In this document: positions 1-12,232 of the stretch, piece by piece
Layout: every line of letters begins with the position of its first letter
How positions within the stretch are numbered: position 1 is the first letter of the stretch
Position numbers and translations under genes: made by a program
The notes under the pieces: generated by a model
The model's input: the letters and a program-made list of their open reading frames with translations, nothing else
Told to the model about the DNA's origin: nothing
The model's database searches: none
Source of the DNA: Casuarius casuarius
Lineage: Eukaryota > Chordata > Aves > Casuariiformes > Casuariidae
Length of the DNA stretch: 64,000 bases
Assembly (NCBI GenBank): GCA_003342895.1
Contig: PTFA01000082.1
Span: forward strand, 3,313,232-3,377,231
Reading direction: 5' to 3'

Positions 1-574
1 TGAAAAGTAATATGCCTGATGCAGACATCACAGAACTCTATCCTGCTCTCCTGAGAGGAGAAAGTGAATCACAAATTTAGTTATTGTTCTCTTGAGAGTA
101 GCTTAAGGAGATTCTCCTTTACGTCAGTACAAGAAAAGGCAGCCAGCTGCTGAGGGCAACACACTCATTACCCAATCTCTAATCCACAGTGAAAAGAACT
201 AATGGGGGTAGGGGCTTGTACTCTGGTGACATTCACAAACCACTTGGATCTAAGATGCATGGGAAAAGCAAGCCTAGTCTCAACAGAGTAATTATTTCTC
301 TTATCTCCAGTTCAATGTCTAGTTCAGTCACTACCACATTATTAGGAAGTGGGGCTGTAATTCCACAGGAAGATATATCTTGTTGCTTTTTATCCTGTNA
401 TTACTTCCCAATTCCATCTTTTTTCTAGGCCTCAAGTCCATGTACATCCATACACTTCACCAACATAGCTCCTGATTTAGTATTCTAAGGGCCACTATTA
501 GAACCACTAAACATAGCATTAGTCCTTTCAACAAAATATATTACTTTATATTCCTCCCAAATGAATCTTAGAGG
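1..574. other. No gene seen
   Basis: AT-rich non-coding sequence. Nothing recognised before the CR1 copy. Confidence 0.6.
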
Positions 575-1385
575 CCATAATACATCAGCCAGTGACCTGG
601 ATGACAGAATAGTGGATGCATTTATTAAATCTGCAGATGATACCAAGTGGGGAGAGGTGGAAACTGGGCTTAGAATTCACAAAGTGATCTTGACAAATTG
701 GAAGTGTGCTCTGAGGAAGTGGCAGCCTATCCAGCACAGACAAATGCAAGACAATGCACATAAGCAAGAATAATCCACTGCACAAAGATAGGATATAAAA
801 GAGCTGGCTAAAGCATGAGTTCTAGAAAAAAGAAAGATGAGGGGCTACAGGGGACTGCAAGTTTAGCTAGCCCAAATGCTGCAGCAGGAACTATAAACCT
901 AAGCTCAGCCTGGAAACCACAAAATGTAATCACTCCATTATATGCTGCATTATAGCTTCAAGGGGATACTGTGTCCAGCTGTGGGGGAGGCACGTCCAGA
1001 AGGATACAGAAGAATTGAAGAGAACAATGAACAAAGGTCTAGAAAGTGCAGTTAATCAAAATGGTGTTTTAGCTTAAGAAGAAAAGACTGAAGGGTACCT
1101 TCTGATACGGCAAACCTGCAAGAAGCAGATTATAATTTATCTGTTTATTAGTTATTCCATGGTGGAAAATGGAAAAAGGAATGGGCTTAAATTGCTAGAA
1201 GAAAGTTAAGGTTCCATGTTAAGAAAAACTTTTTAATATTAAGAAGAGGGGAGATCTAGACTAGTTTAACAAGGATAGCAGGTCTCCGAGAGAAAAACTT
1301 AGACAAATATCTGTCAGGAATAAATAGGTGTATCCTAGGCTGCGTTGGACAGAGGCATGGATTAGATTATCTCTTCAGGTTATTT
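575..1385 (+). mobile_element. Old CR1 LINE, 3' part
   Basis: The start of this stretch translates to SDLDDRIVDAFIKSADDTKW, which matches the end of the CR1 reverse transcriptase region (SDLDDGI..., FADDTKLGG). It is followed by degraded 3' sequence with the family's recognisable pieces: a CTGTGTCCAGCTGTGG-like stretch, GGGAGATCTAGACTAG, and an end resembling the GGACTAGATGACCTCT tail. It is strongly diverged with several stops, so it is inactive. CR1 is the dominant LINE of birds and other reptiles. Confidence 0.75.
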
Positions 1386-2073
1386 CAGTAAACCTAGAAG
1401 TTTTGCAGTTAATACCATTTTCTGAGATCCTCATCTCTCCCCAAAAATGTACAGATTTTGCCAATGTTTTCATAAAAATAAAACAAAAAACTTGTGAGCT
1501 AAGCTACCAATTCACCCATAATCCGTCATCCTCTACAAAAAGTTATGTGTTCATAATATTTTATTGTAATATTATATCAGGATGCAAATTTTGCCTGATG
1601 CTTACTAAGCAAAGAGAGCAACAACCCAAAAACACTAGATACATTTCTAAGGCCATTAATCTATACAAATGACTTATAAAAACACCATGAGGTCTGTTTA
1701 CACCACCTGATCTTAAAAAAATAAAATCAACACTCTTATATTGTGAGACATATCACCTCTAGAGAACCAGTTGTCTGCATGCTCTCATGTATGCTTTCTG
1801 TTAACGCATACGCCTAGAGACAGAAAAACACTAAAGAATGACAGGCAGATATATTATTCTCTATTAAAGCCTTCTGGAGAAATAAAGCAATTAATAAACT
1901 AATTTACATAAATAATTTTACCTATGATGTACAAAATTATGTATTTCAATTATAGTTCATAAATATGAGTTAAAGCATTCTTTTTAATTTGCTGTTTAAA
2001 AACCATCATCTGAAAAACATCAAAAGAAAAGACAGACTGGGAAATATTTTTAAATTAATGTTATTCAAACTAC
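1386..2073. other. No gene seen
   Basis: AT-rich sequence with no recognisable exon or repeat. Confidence 0.55.
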
Positions 2074-2323
2074 CTGTGTACAACACGCACGCTTTTGTGC
2101 ATCCTTTTGCCCTTTTTTGAAGTTTTTAAAACCCATTCAGCTCCTGTATAAAAATGAAACATTTCTGCTGGCTTCAGTGGATTTATACCAATATCCAGTG
2201 TGACTTTTTCCTTTTTTTTTTTCAAGTAAAGGACAGCCTCAGGCCTACTGCAGTTACAAATCGCTATGAAGTTTTTCATCACTGATACTGCACCCTTGGA
2301 CTTTACTATGAGATCACTCCTGA
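2074..2323 (-). CDS. Left-hand series, candidate exon e
   Basis: The donor is ACAG|GTAGTT and the most likely acceptor is CTACTGTCCTGCTGTGCAG. The frame stays open for 82 codons, starting RSDLIVKSKGAVSVMKNFIA and, further on, VTLDIGINPLKPAEMFHF, TGAEWVLK and KRMHKSVRVVHR. It enters in phase 1, matching exon d, and leaves in phase 2, so the gene would continue beyond the window. An 11-base A run codes for four lysines, which is unusual for a true exon and argues for caution. The open frame extends upstream of the acceptor. Product not recognised. Confidence 0.38.
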
Positions 2324-3564
2324 CTGCACAGCAGGACAGTAGGTCATTTCGTTGCTGNTTTTTTTTAATCTGATAGTATTTTTGCAGCTCTAATAAATGC
2401 CCAAATAAATTTTCCCAGGCTTGAGCAATACTGGATGTAATCAGTTGTCTGTATGGTCTTTTAAGCATCTCATATCACTTCTTAACNTGGCAGACAGCTC
2501 ATTCAGATAGCTCTGAATTATTAAAGTGCTATATTTATTATTAAAATTATCAGTTACAACATATTTTGCATCTGCTTTCTGAGAGGATCAGAAGCACTTC
2601 AAAATATATTTTGGTTTCCTTTTTTCTTTTCAATTTCAGTCTTCCATTTGGAGTACTGACTACGTATGAAGTAGAATACCTTTGCCAAATTTGCAGCAGA
2701 AATATAAGATATTTTGAATTTTTAAGTCTCTTAACACCTACCATGAGATATCACTATAGTTGTATAGGTAAGCATATGCAAATAATTTGAATCCCCCTTA
2801 CAAGAAACACTTGTTTTATTTCCCTATATGGGCACAAATAGATTTCCTTATGCTTAAAGTGTGCTTAAGTGCAACTCTTTTTAGTCAGAAAGTACATCTT
2901 AGAAAAAGCACTCCTATGTTTAAGGATCTGACCCTAACATAGACTTTTAGCATCAGTGTACTTACTCTTGATTTACAATCTTGTAAATTTAATGCTTGTA
3001 AATCCTACATGCATGAACAACTGCTGTTTCTATTTTCTCTTTATCCTTTTCCCTAAACACACTTTAATGTGAATAGAAAGCGCACAGAACATACTAGTCC
3101 CAAATTAACTTTTGGCCTCTTGAAGACGCATGACAGGTTGGTCCCTGTAGTGACTGCAATTCTTCTACATAATCCTTCAGATTAGGCTTTCAGCTACAGT
3201 ACAGAAAATCAAAAGCAACTTCCTCAAGCTAAGATATTGAGCAAAAGTTAACACTATATAAATTAATTCAAAAAAAAAAATCTACCTATGGTATGGTTGG
3301 TATGGTTGCTATGGGAATCGTAACTATGAGTTTCCTGGCTAGTGTGTGACCAAAATTGTAACTTTTAACACTGCATTAATGTGGTTTTTCACACTTGAAA
3401 GACAGAGTTAACTTTAGTTCAGGGATTCCCAAATGGAATAAACTCTTTCCCCTGACATTCATGCTCGTATGTTAAACTCAAACAAAAAAAGGTTTTTAAA
3501 AAAAAAAAAAGAGAAAAGAATAGCTATATAGAGATGAAACCATATATTTTGCTTACAGTATTAC
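2324..3564. other. Inferred intron; holds a plus-strand exon-like stretch
   Basis: If the left-hand exon series is real this is an intron of it. A plus-strand acceptor/donor pair at 2640-2767 is described under findings; otherwise nothing recognised. Confidence 0.4.
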
Positions 3565-3626
3565 CTTCAGTATTTCCAAACTCCCCGCCCTTTACATTCA
3601 AACTGGTGGCCAATAGCTCAATGTAC
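3565..3626 (-). CDS. Left-hand series, candidate exon d
   Basis: A good acceptor (CTTCCTTTTTTTAATTAGC, then TGTCTCAG) and a donor AAG|GTAATA bound 62 bases reading YIELLATSLNVKGGEFGNTE. It begins with one base completing a codon and ends with one base, so it fits exon c upstream and exon e downstream. The composition is coding-like; it is short. Confidence 0.3.
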
Positions 3627-6600
3627 CTGAGACAGCTAATTAAAAAAAGGAAGTGGTCAAAGTCATGCCTTTTTGTAGACTTCAAAGGTGATCCCTCTCC
3701 TTCCTCCTCTTTACATTTTACTGTCTGGCTTTCTGCCCATCCTGCAGCTGTTGGCTGAGCCTGTGTTTCATGGCGTCAAACCTGCCTCCTCACGGTCCAT
3801 AAAGTTACAGCAGGGATCGTGATATGCAGGTGTGGAAAAGAGGGAAGTGCAAGATGGGCCCGTTAATGATTTTTCTGACACCCCATGCTGAGCTGCTGAA
3901 GAAAGAGAGCAGCTCGCAGAAGGCAAGTGACTCTTTGTTTGCAAAGGTATTCAAGGCCATATTACTTCTCCCACAGCAAAGGTGTTGGGTTTTCACTTTA
4001 AGGGCTGTTTACAGAAATGATTCACCTTTTATACAGCTTTTAAAAAATGCTTTGAGGCTTTAATTGGACACAAGAGTTGCATCACACCAGTACGAAAACT
4101 CTTACTTTTCATTTAACCTCCCATTAAATCATTCAATGATTTTATTCAATGATAGGCAGCCAGTTCCAATTATGTGAACTTAAGAAAGGAAAACAAGAGT
4201 CGTATCATTTGGGGTTGGCTTATGTCACAAACTTTAATCTGGAATTCCTGCACCTATTTACATTTGGACAATGAAGGCAGAGGGGATCGACTGCTGGAAA
4301 AAAAACAGGACAAAGCACAACAATTTGCCGTTCTTCTTGAAATAACTAAACAATTTAATAAGTAATATCTAAAACTCTTAGTTCATAAAAGTCTTCTTTA
4401 TTTTAAACATTGCTCAAGCCATTGCCTGAGCTGCACCCAATGGATCTGCACGCTCACCAAGAACAACTTTAAACAACTCCAGCTCAAGATTCTCCAAAAG
4501 AGGTGCCTGAAATTAATTGCCTACAGGCAACACTTTTGAGAGTGCACAGATGACATAGGGTATTCTGTGCCATTCAGAATCAATGGGGTTTAAACTTGCA
4601 GATCACCCAAACACTGAAACATGGCCTAGTTTTAACAAAGTATTTAGTGCCCCAACCTGCTACTGAGGTTAGAGCCTGAACAGTTGCAGTTGGGCTTAAA
4701 ACTCCATTCCCAGGCCCATAGCTGGGTATGGGACATTCAGCACTTCTGCAACCTTTAAGTCCTATGTCCCCTAGCACCCTAATCTTTAGGCATCTCTTTT
4801 TTTAACTCAGGCCCTTTGCATCAGCATTTTAAAACTGGGCAGTATTTTGGTGCTAATGATGAGCAAGCAGTGGAGGGAAGCAGGAGTGAGCAACATATTG
4901 TGAGGGGATAGAAACTTTAAGAGGAAATACTCAAGCAGACAAGTGGAGACTGCACTATGTCATCTCTACTGCTCATCTGTATGTCATCTATTTACTTCAA
5001 AAGTTTAGCAATCTGTAAGACTGCTGATCTGTAAGAGAGCTACACTTTTTAATTCTACAGCTCCTAACAGTATAGTTAGTGTTGCTGGGCACTGGCCAAA
5101 GCTCAAAGATGCAAGCCTAGTTCTGGACCTTCATATCTGTCTGGAACTACAGGATGGATATGCCCCCTATGGCAAGTAGCAATAGATGAATTTCAGGTAA
5201 CCATAGTGCACATATATATTTTTTCCCAATACTGTATTTCCTCCAAACAACCATTTCTGATACAGCAGTTCCCAGAAACTTAAAGCAGGATTGGGAGCAA
5301 TCACAAACCTGAAGTGTGCCAGCCATAGATGAGCCAGAACCAGGAGCATCCTGCCACTGCTATCACTCTAACATTCGCTTGCGCTACTGAGTGGCAACTA
5401 GAGTTATAAAATAGCAGGAAATTCTTTAAGAAAGGTCCGTATGGATGAGAATAGAGCTTGCAGTCTGCAACATTGAAGAATGCAGCTTGGTTTCCTTTGT
5501 GCCCGTAGTTAAAACCTATTTAGAATTGTCATGGTAAGGCTTTGCTGGAAGGAGGATCTGCATCAGGCGCACCTTCCAAGGAGCTTTAGGGAATGAAGTG
5601 CATGTGTTTCATGATGCTCCTAAATCCAGTTCTGACAAGAGAAATTCAAGGGAACTCTGTACATGTAAGATGCTGTCTTTCCTCTTTTCCAGTGACAGTT
5701 GTGGAAACTGTGCCAGTACCTTCAGCACATAAATATAACACACGCTGCTCATCCCAGGACTCCACAAAGATGAGTTTGTAATCAAAAAGCAACCAAACAA
5801 AATGAAACTCAAAACCTAACTCAGGAAAAGAACTGTCTGAAAGTACCCATGTAGAGCAGTGAAATTGAGAAAGAGACATAGTGAAGGTAACAACTCCATA
5901 TATTTTTGCTAGAAATTTGTTTCCTAGCTGTCAGAAGGAAGAGTAAGGCAAGCTCATGAATAACTCCTTTCGCTGGTTCCCTCGACCACCAGACTAATCT
6001 TTGCTTATCCATCCTGCAGCAATCTGAAATGACCTCCCCCTTCTGTTTGAGTGGATACATTTTAACAGCAAAGTGTGAGAAACAAGATCTTTTGAACTCA
6101 GCAAAATCTCAGCATGCTCTGTGTGTACTCACAAGCCACCTGATTACATGAACTGGCCTTTCTCATCATGTCTGTGATATCCAAAAATGTCTTCCCAAAC
6201 ATATTTTATATGATGCATGAAATCTACTCTGTCATCAGCTTTCCAAGAAAGAAGTTCTGATCTTGCAACTCTGGAGTGCCATGAGCCACGCTTAGCGACT
6301 GCATAGCAAAATAAGAAATGCAAGTTAGAAACTGAAAAGCAGAGGGAGATTGTACTTGGTGGGTGGGTGCTACAGAATGCTACGGTAAATTATGTGCTCT
6401 GCCACACATCTCATCAATGGCCCTAGGCATGTGACACAGTCTTTTTGCACCAGAACTCCTCTCTGGTGGGACAGCAGTACAATCCCCATCTCACAATGAG
6501 GGGCTGCAATGAAACAAACATACAATGATCAGGATTACGATGTGCTCAAATATTAAAATAATTGAGGCAATAGATTTACCTCAGATTAATTTTCAGGTTC

Positions 6601-8097
6601 TGCTTTTTTCTCTAGAAATCTGTAAGTCTCTTTATTTTGAGATTTCAAAACTTTTTTTTCTGGGTACTGGAAGCAACAGTGAGAGCCACAAGCAACATCT
6701 TGTTTGTTGCTGCACCACAGTCCCCTTTGAAATGCCTCAGATCACAGTCTGGGAAAAGCCGACTACAAGCCTCAAGGAGTAAGCATCTCACTGCGTCACC
6801 TCCAGGTGTGCTCACCCATCCTCCGTGGGCATTTAAGGATGCTGCCTGGGCTCAGCTGCTGAGCACCCCACTGGAGCTGCTCTTTCAAGCTCGCTCTGCC
6901 ACCGCCAGCTCTGCCTTCCTCATCCCACGTAGGGGCAGCAGCAACTGCAGCTCCCAGCCACATGCCACTCTGAGATGACTTGTATACCACCAGTGACATG
7001 TACCACAGCAGGGCACCTCCTGCCTTATTCANTTCTATAGGCTGCTTAAAATGCATATGCCTTCTGCATAATGGTTATCTACATTGGGTGCTTGCAGAAT
7101 AATTTTTGCAGACCACTGTTGCCATTTCCACTCAGTATCAGGGTACTTGTAGAGTATGTTTTGATTTAAGTAAGTACCTCTGTGATATCAAACTCTGATT
7201 TCTGCCAGTTCATTCACGTTTGTCCAACATTTAATCAATTATGTTATTATGACATGGTCCTTCTTAGTTTCAAATGGGCTGGCTATCAAAGACTTCAACC
7301 CTAAGACTGTATGAGACACAGCACAGTGCAGTGCAAGTTCAAACTCACCAGGCTATTTGAACCTGGATGGAGCATAAGGCTAGCTAGGCTATCCTGCTTC
7401 TCATACGACCACTATCTTAGAGAACAAAAAGTTTGTAGTACACATTGATTTTCCCAGATTTGTTTGCACACATTTTCAATTAAAAATATTAGTATCTTGA
7501 TTTTTTTTCTTGAATTCTGATTGACCAGCTTATAATAAATGTAACAAGTATATGCCTACAGCCAAGTCTATGCGCTTTTATTTTTAATTTGGAATATCGT
7601 TTTAAAACTCTTAACAATTTCAAAACTATCAAAATGCTTAAGGTATATGAAATTTAAAAGCAATAAAACACACTGTGAAAACCAGTGGGGTTCAAACAAG
7701 TTATAAATGCTTCCCACTTCTTCATTTCCCTTTTTTCAGTCAATTCTAATTGAAGAAACACTGGAGAACATTAAAACTCCATAAATCCGTTCTAATATGA
7801 GAATGGCTAAATCTCGTCTGATCTGGCTAACCCAGAGAAATGTGTGGGAGGAATGCTGAGGAAATGGGTAGAGTGAGAAGTGAAACTGCAAGACCTTGAG
7901 AGTGTGAACAAAGAGAACAAGGACTCCCAGGCACAATGAGAAAAAGTGTGACTGTCCTGACAGATGAATGAAGAAAATCTGTAAAAAACAGGGTTTACTT
8001 TGTGCTACAATACCCCCAATACTATTCCAAAGAGTAGCTTTTTAGCTATGTTCCCACGGCCCAGTTCAGACAATTTCATCATCTTGCCTAAATTCAC
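3627..8097. other. Non-coding, probable intron
   Basis: No exon with both good splice sites and a matching phase was found. A GC-richer patch at 6790-6980 is open on the minus strand (see findings). Confidence 0.45.
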
Positions 8098-8195
8098 CTT
8101 GTTATTCCAAATAATGTCCCATGAGTGTATTTCAATATGCACTTGGCACAAATACAACACCAGATATGACCACATTTCAGGGGATATCCAACCAA
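8098..8195 (-). CDS. Left-hand series, weak candidate exon c
   Basis: The acceptor is ACTGAGCCTCTGAGCTTCCAG and the donor AAG|GTGAAT. Starting in phase 0 and ending in phase 2 it reads LVGYPLKCGHIWCCICAKCI and LKYTHGTLFGIT. The cysteine and histidine pairs resemble a zinc-binding arrangement, but a Cys-rich reading is also common in non-coding frames. The phases fit exons b and d. Confidence 0.22.
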
Positions 8196-10211
8196 CTGGA
8201 AGCTCAGAGGCTCAGTGTTTGAAAAATGTTACATCTAAGAATCTTGAAAAGCAAATAGCACAGCTCCACATCATTAGTAAGAAGCTGAGGTTCTTATTGC
8301 TGTTGTCAACAACTGCAGTCTCTACACATTAGACAAACCACATGACCACGTTTGAGTCTCCAAGTTGAGCTGTGTTTTAAAACAATAATTAATGCTGTTC
8401 ATTTTTCTCTTGGCTAAAAAAATAGACTTTTGTTTCTCTAATGCAAGGGTAAGTTTTTCTGAGGCATTTTCTACTATATGGTAGAACACAAAGGTCCTTC
8501 AGATACAGTATAGAGAAATAACATGAAGTAATGGGAGGGAAACAAAGTAAATTACAAAAACCCAACAGCACAATCTGGTCCTTAATTCTGAAGCCCCAAT
8601 ATTGACAATTGTTCCAAGCTGGCACACTTCAGCGCTGCCCCAAAGCCCTCACTCACATAATTCTTCTCTGGTGCTAAATGGAGTAGAGAAACAATTTCTG
8701 AAGCACATGTGATTTTTCAGGCTCTGGAATAATATCATGGTGGGGAAGGGGAGAAGCAGTCTACTCCCTAAAACATTTTTAGTGAAGAATTAGAAGGGTT
8801 GTTGGAAGACTTGATCACTTACTCTCAGTTAGCATTGAAATTTAAAATATTAACACTCTTATTTTCTTTTCTGCTCCTGACTGAAGTTAGCCACCTTTTT
8901 CTGTCAGTAGCATATATGATTTGTTTATAGTAGTTCCTATAGAGTAATAATTGTTTTTAATATTCCAGAAGGAGCTGTCACTCTCTCAGGTTGGCCAAAA
9001 GATGGACACTCAGAGTGTAAGTGAAGGGAAACAATACTCTAACACTTGCCTTTGAGACCCCCTCTGATCAGAGCAGCAGGAGTGGACTAGTAGGATGGCT
9101 GTGGTGTGGGCTCTCTGGATCTCTCTCTCTCTGGGCTCACTGCTCAGGAAACCTGTGCAGTGCTGAGGCAGCAACACACAGGCCACAGCGGAGGAGAGGA
9201 AAAATAGCTGAGGATGTTACAAGAGCAAGGCAATTTAAAATATAGCAATGGAGAACAAAAGCTTTGGAGTTGAGAAAAGATGTGGATCCAGTGAGAGATC
9301 CTCCCATGGGAGTGACACAACTAAATCAACAGGCCAAGAGATGATTTTAGTTCTTATGCTCTAAAGAATGGAAGTATCTGTCCTTGCACAGGCTAAAGTT
9401 CATTATAATAATCAAGGTGGGACAAAATGCAGGCCTGAACAAGGGGCCAGTGGAACAAAGAGATGATATTCAGGAAAAGTCCTCTCGACATCTACTTACT
9501 GGAGGGAAAAACAAAAAATGTACTGTTTCATCCTCAGCAGCAAAGAAGAAGGAGGACAGCCACATTTTTAAACCAATATACGCTTTGCATTTAGAAGTAC
9601 TGATACATATCTATATTTCACTGGGAAGCAGTAAAAATGGGAATTTCTTTGGAAGGCCTGAAGGAGGGGGAGCAGCAATGTCACTGGCTGAAAGCCCTCC
9701 TTATGTGCACAGCACGGGCAAGATCTTCACAATTCAAGNGAAACATTAGTCTCACACTGTACAGGCCTGGACTTCCTCTCTTATACCTTATGCGCATATG
9801 AATGAAGTATGATTAAAGCCAGAAATTGGGCTTTGAATGACCTAGTAAGATTTTTTAATTTAGAAAAGACGAATGACAGAGGTATTGAAATTAGGACTTT
9901 TTTTTTAGAAAAAAAGATAGTTATAACAGAATTGCCACTTTAACAGGTGGGGATCCACAACTCATCAACATTTTCCCTTTTAGTTAGATAACTTCACTGC
10001 AGAAAAATCAGCTAAGAGCTTTGAAGCCAAACCAAACCACCCGCTAACTTATGAGTAAGTCTGCATCAAAATGGGTACCAAGCGTGACTCCAGTAAGGCC
10101 ACAAGAAGCACCACAGACAAACGTGGCCTTTATTCCATACATTCAGCTTAGTAATTTTACAGAGAACATCAGCTGAAAGGACCCAGCAAGGGCCGGGATT
10201 TTCACACTTAC
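8196..10211. other. Non-coding, probable intron
   Basis: No supported exon and no recognisable repeat. Confidence 0.45.
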
Positions 10212-10313
10212 CTTAGAAAATATTTGCTCAGTTTCTTTTTGGGACTTTGTGTGTTTACTTGGATGATGAAGTGGAGGTTGGCAGCACACTGATCCTGACA
10301 TATTGGCTGAGCT
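10212..10313 (-). CDS. Left-hand exon series, exon b
   Basis: The acceptor (TTTTTTCTTCTGCTGCCCACAG) and the donor AAG|GTAAGT are both near-consensus. The 34 codons are phase 0 at both ends: SSANMSGSVCCQPPLHHPSK then HTKSQKETEQIFSK. It follows exon a in frame. The internal ATG (fifth codon) could also be the start of a separate gene, with the preceding bases as 5' UTR. Confidence 0.5.
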
Positions 10314-12119
10314 CTGTGGGCAGCAGAAGAAAAAAAAGTCAGAAGGATGTGCTTTCTAAGTGGGATATTCAACTAAAAGCCCACTAATTATCTCATTAGG
10401 GTGTATTTGCCCCTTCATGTGCCATCTTAAAATGCCTCTTCACCTGAAAAAAAGGTAACTAACTTAATGAGCAGGACTGTTTTACAACTTACCCAGATCA
10501 AACTCCATTTCATTGAAAGAAAAAAGACGGCTGAACAGGACCACCTTCCAGTTTTTCTGTCCTTCACATCTTTCCTCATGCAATATTTTCTTTCCATTGG
10601 GCTGGATTCTGATCTCATTTACATCAGAATAGATANAGAATAAATGTTTCAGTGGAACAGGTCTAGATTAACATGGGCATAACTGAAGCAGCCTTTTCAC
10701 AATCTCTCAAGTAGAAATTATTGGCAAAAGGAGGTCCTACCCCCTCCTGCTAGTACTTGTACGACCATGCAGTGAGTCATATCAGGAAACCAGCTCAAAA
10801 TTAACCTGAAGAAAAAAAAGCAGCAGGGGGAATATGACTTTTCTCCAGATTAGCACTGGATGTGACTCCCCACATGGGCTGCATGAGTTCCAGTGACAGC
10901 ACAAGCAGGGGTGGGCAGGGGGCGACACCTTCACTTCACAAGCAGCACACATTTACATGAATCCAAAATTATTGTGAAATCACAGTCCTGGCCCAGGTAG
11001 CAATTGAGGGAAGCAAACTAGCAGAAAGAACAAAGAAACACTACAAAGAAAAAAGAAAAGTGAGAATTTTTAAGCTCTCTGAACTAGCTCACTTTGGTGT
11101 CAGACAAGCACAAGCAGGAGACCAAGCACAGCAAGGGAGAGGAGCAGGACTTGGCATAGCTGTTATAATAGGCAATAGCTGTTAGATCTGCTTAGCTGTA
11201 ACACCAGACTATCCCATACAGCATCTGTGGTAAGCTGGTAAAAAAGCCCCAAAAATCCCCAAATGATTTTTCGTTACTGGCTAGGAAATTACACTGCTTC
11301 TCTCTGACATGTTTCATAAAGGGTAGGTACGCATCAAGATAAAGATCTGGTTCAGGGGCCAAGAAAGCACCAGGGCTTGGAAACACAGATTTAAAGTCTT
11401 GGCAGGCCATGTTACCCCTTTCAAGTTAGAAGAAGGAAGAAAAGAAAAAAAAGAAAGAGTACCCTAGTAATCTTTGTGCAAAGACTGTTCTGATGAAACC
11501 CTAAAAACAGTGTTCTTGTTTACTCTAGGTGGCTATTACACTTCCATGAGACTTACAGTGGTTCAACTGCATTGCTTCACTGTTCTTCCCAATAGTTTCC
11601 TTTGCCTGCCTCAAATCACTGTTGGTCAAGTGGCTGCTACCTGCAGCTCCCAGGAAATGAATATGCACAGCATCGTACTGGAGTTCCAGCAGTGCCTGGC
11701 TCTGCTGGAGTCAAGACAGGAACAAGATATCTGGGCATTTTCACTTCCAGGTGGAAGACAGAGGTGCAAAGGTTCATGAAATGAATGAGGCAGCAAAGAA
11801 AACCTCTGTCATGAGGGAAGTTTCATTCGGACCACTTGCTAGCAAGTCTTATGCAAAAGTTCAGTAAATGTCTTCAAAAATTTGCCAAGACTTAGATGAA
11901 ACAGCTCATTATAATGATTTACTGAATAAACACATAATAAATGCAGTCATTTCTTCATTATTTGAGGAGAATACCAGTTTGGTTAACAATGATAACTTTG
12001 TGGATGCAATACAATTTGATTTTATAAGGGATTTGATTTAAAATTTCCCTGTGAAATTCTGATTAAAGATGCCCTTGACAGTGGGCAGATTCAGAACTGG
12101 TGTGTCTAGACAGGAAAGT

Positions 12120-12232
12120 TCAACTAGAAAAGACCCTGAGCAACCTGATCTAGATTTGAAGTTGGTCCTTCCTAGAGCAGAGGTTGGACTGGAAACCTCC
12201 AGAGGTCCCTTGCAACCAACATTTTTTGCATG
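12120..12232 (+). mobile_element. CR1 3'-end fragment
   Basis: The sequence GACCCTGAGCAACCTGATCT, then AGAGCAGAGGTTGGACTGGA, and AGGTCCCTTGCAACCAAC matches the well-known CR1 tail (GGGCAACCTGATCTAG, GGTTGGACT, AGGTCCCTTCCAACC). It is 5'-truncated, as most CR1 copies are. Confidence 0.75.
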
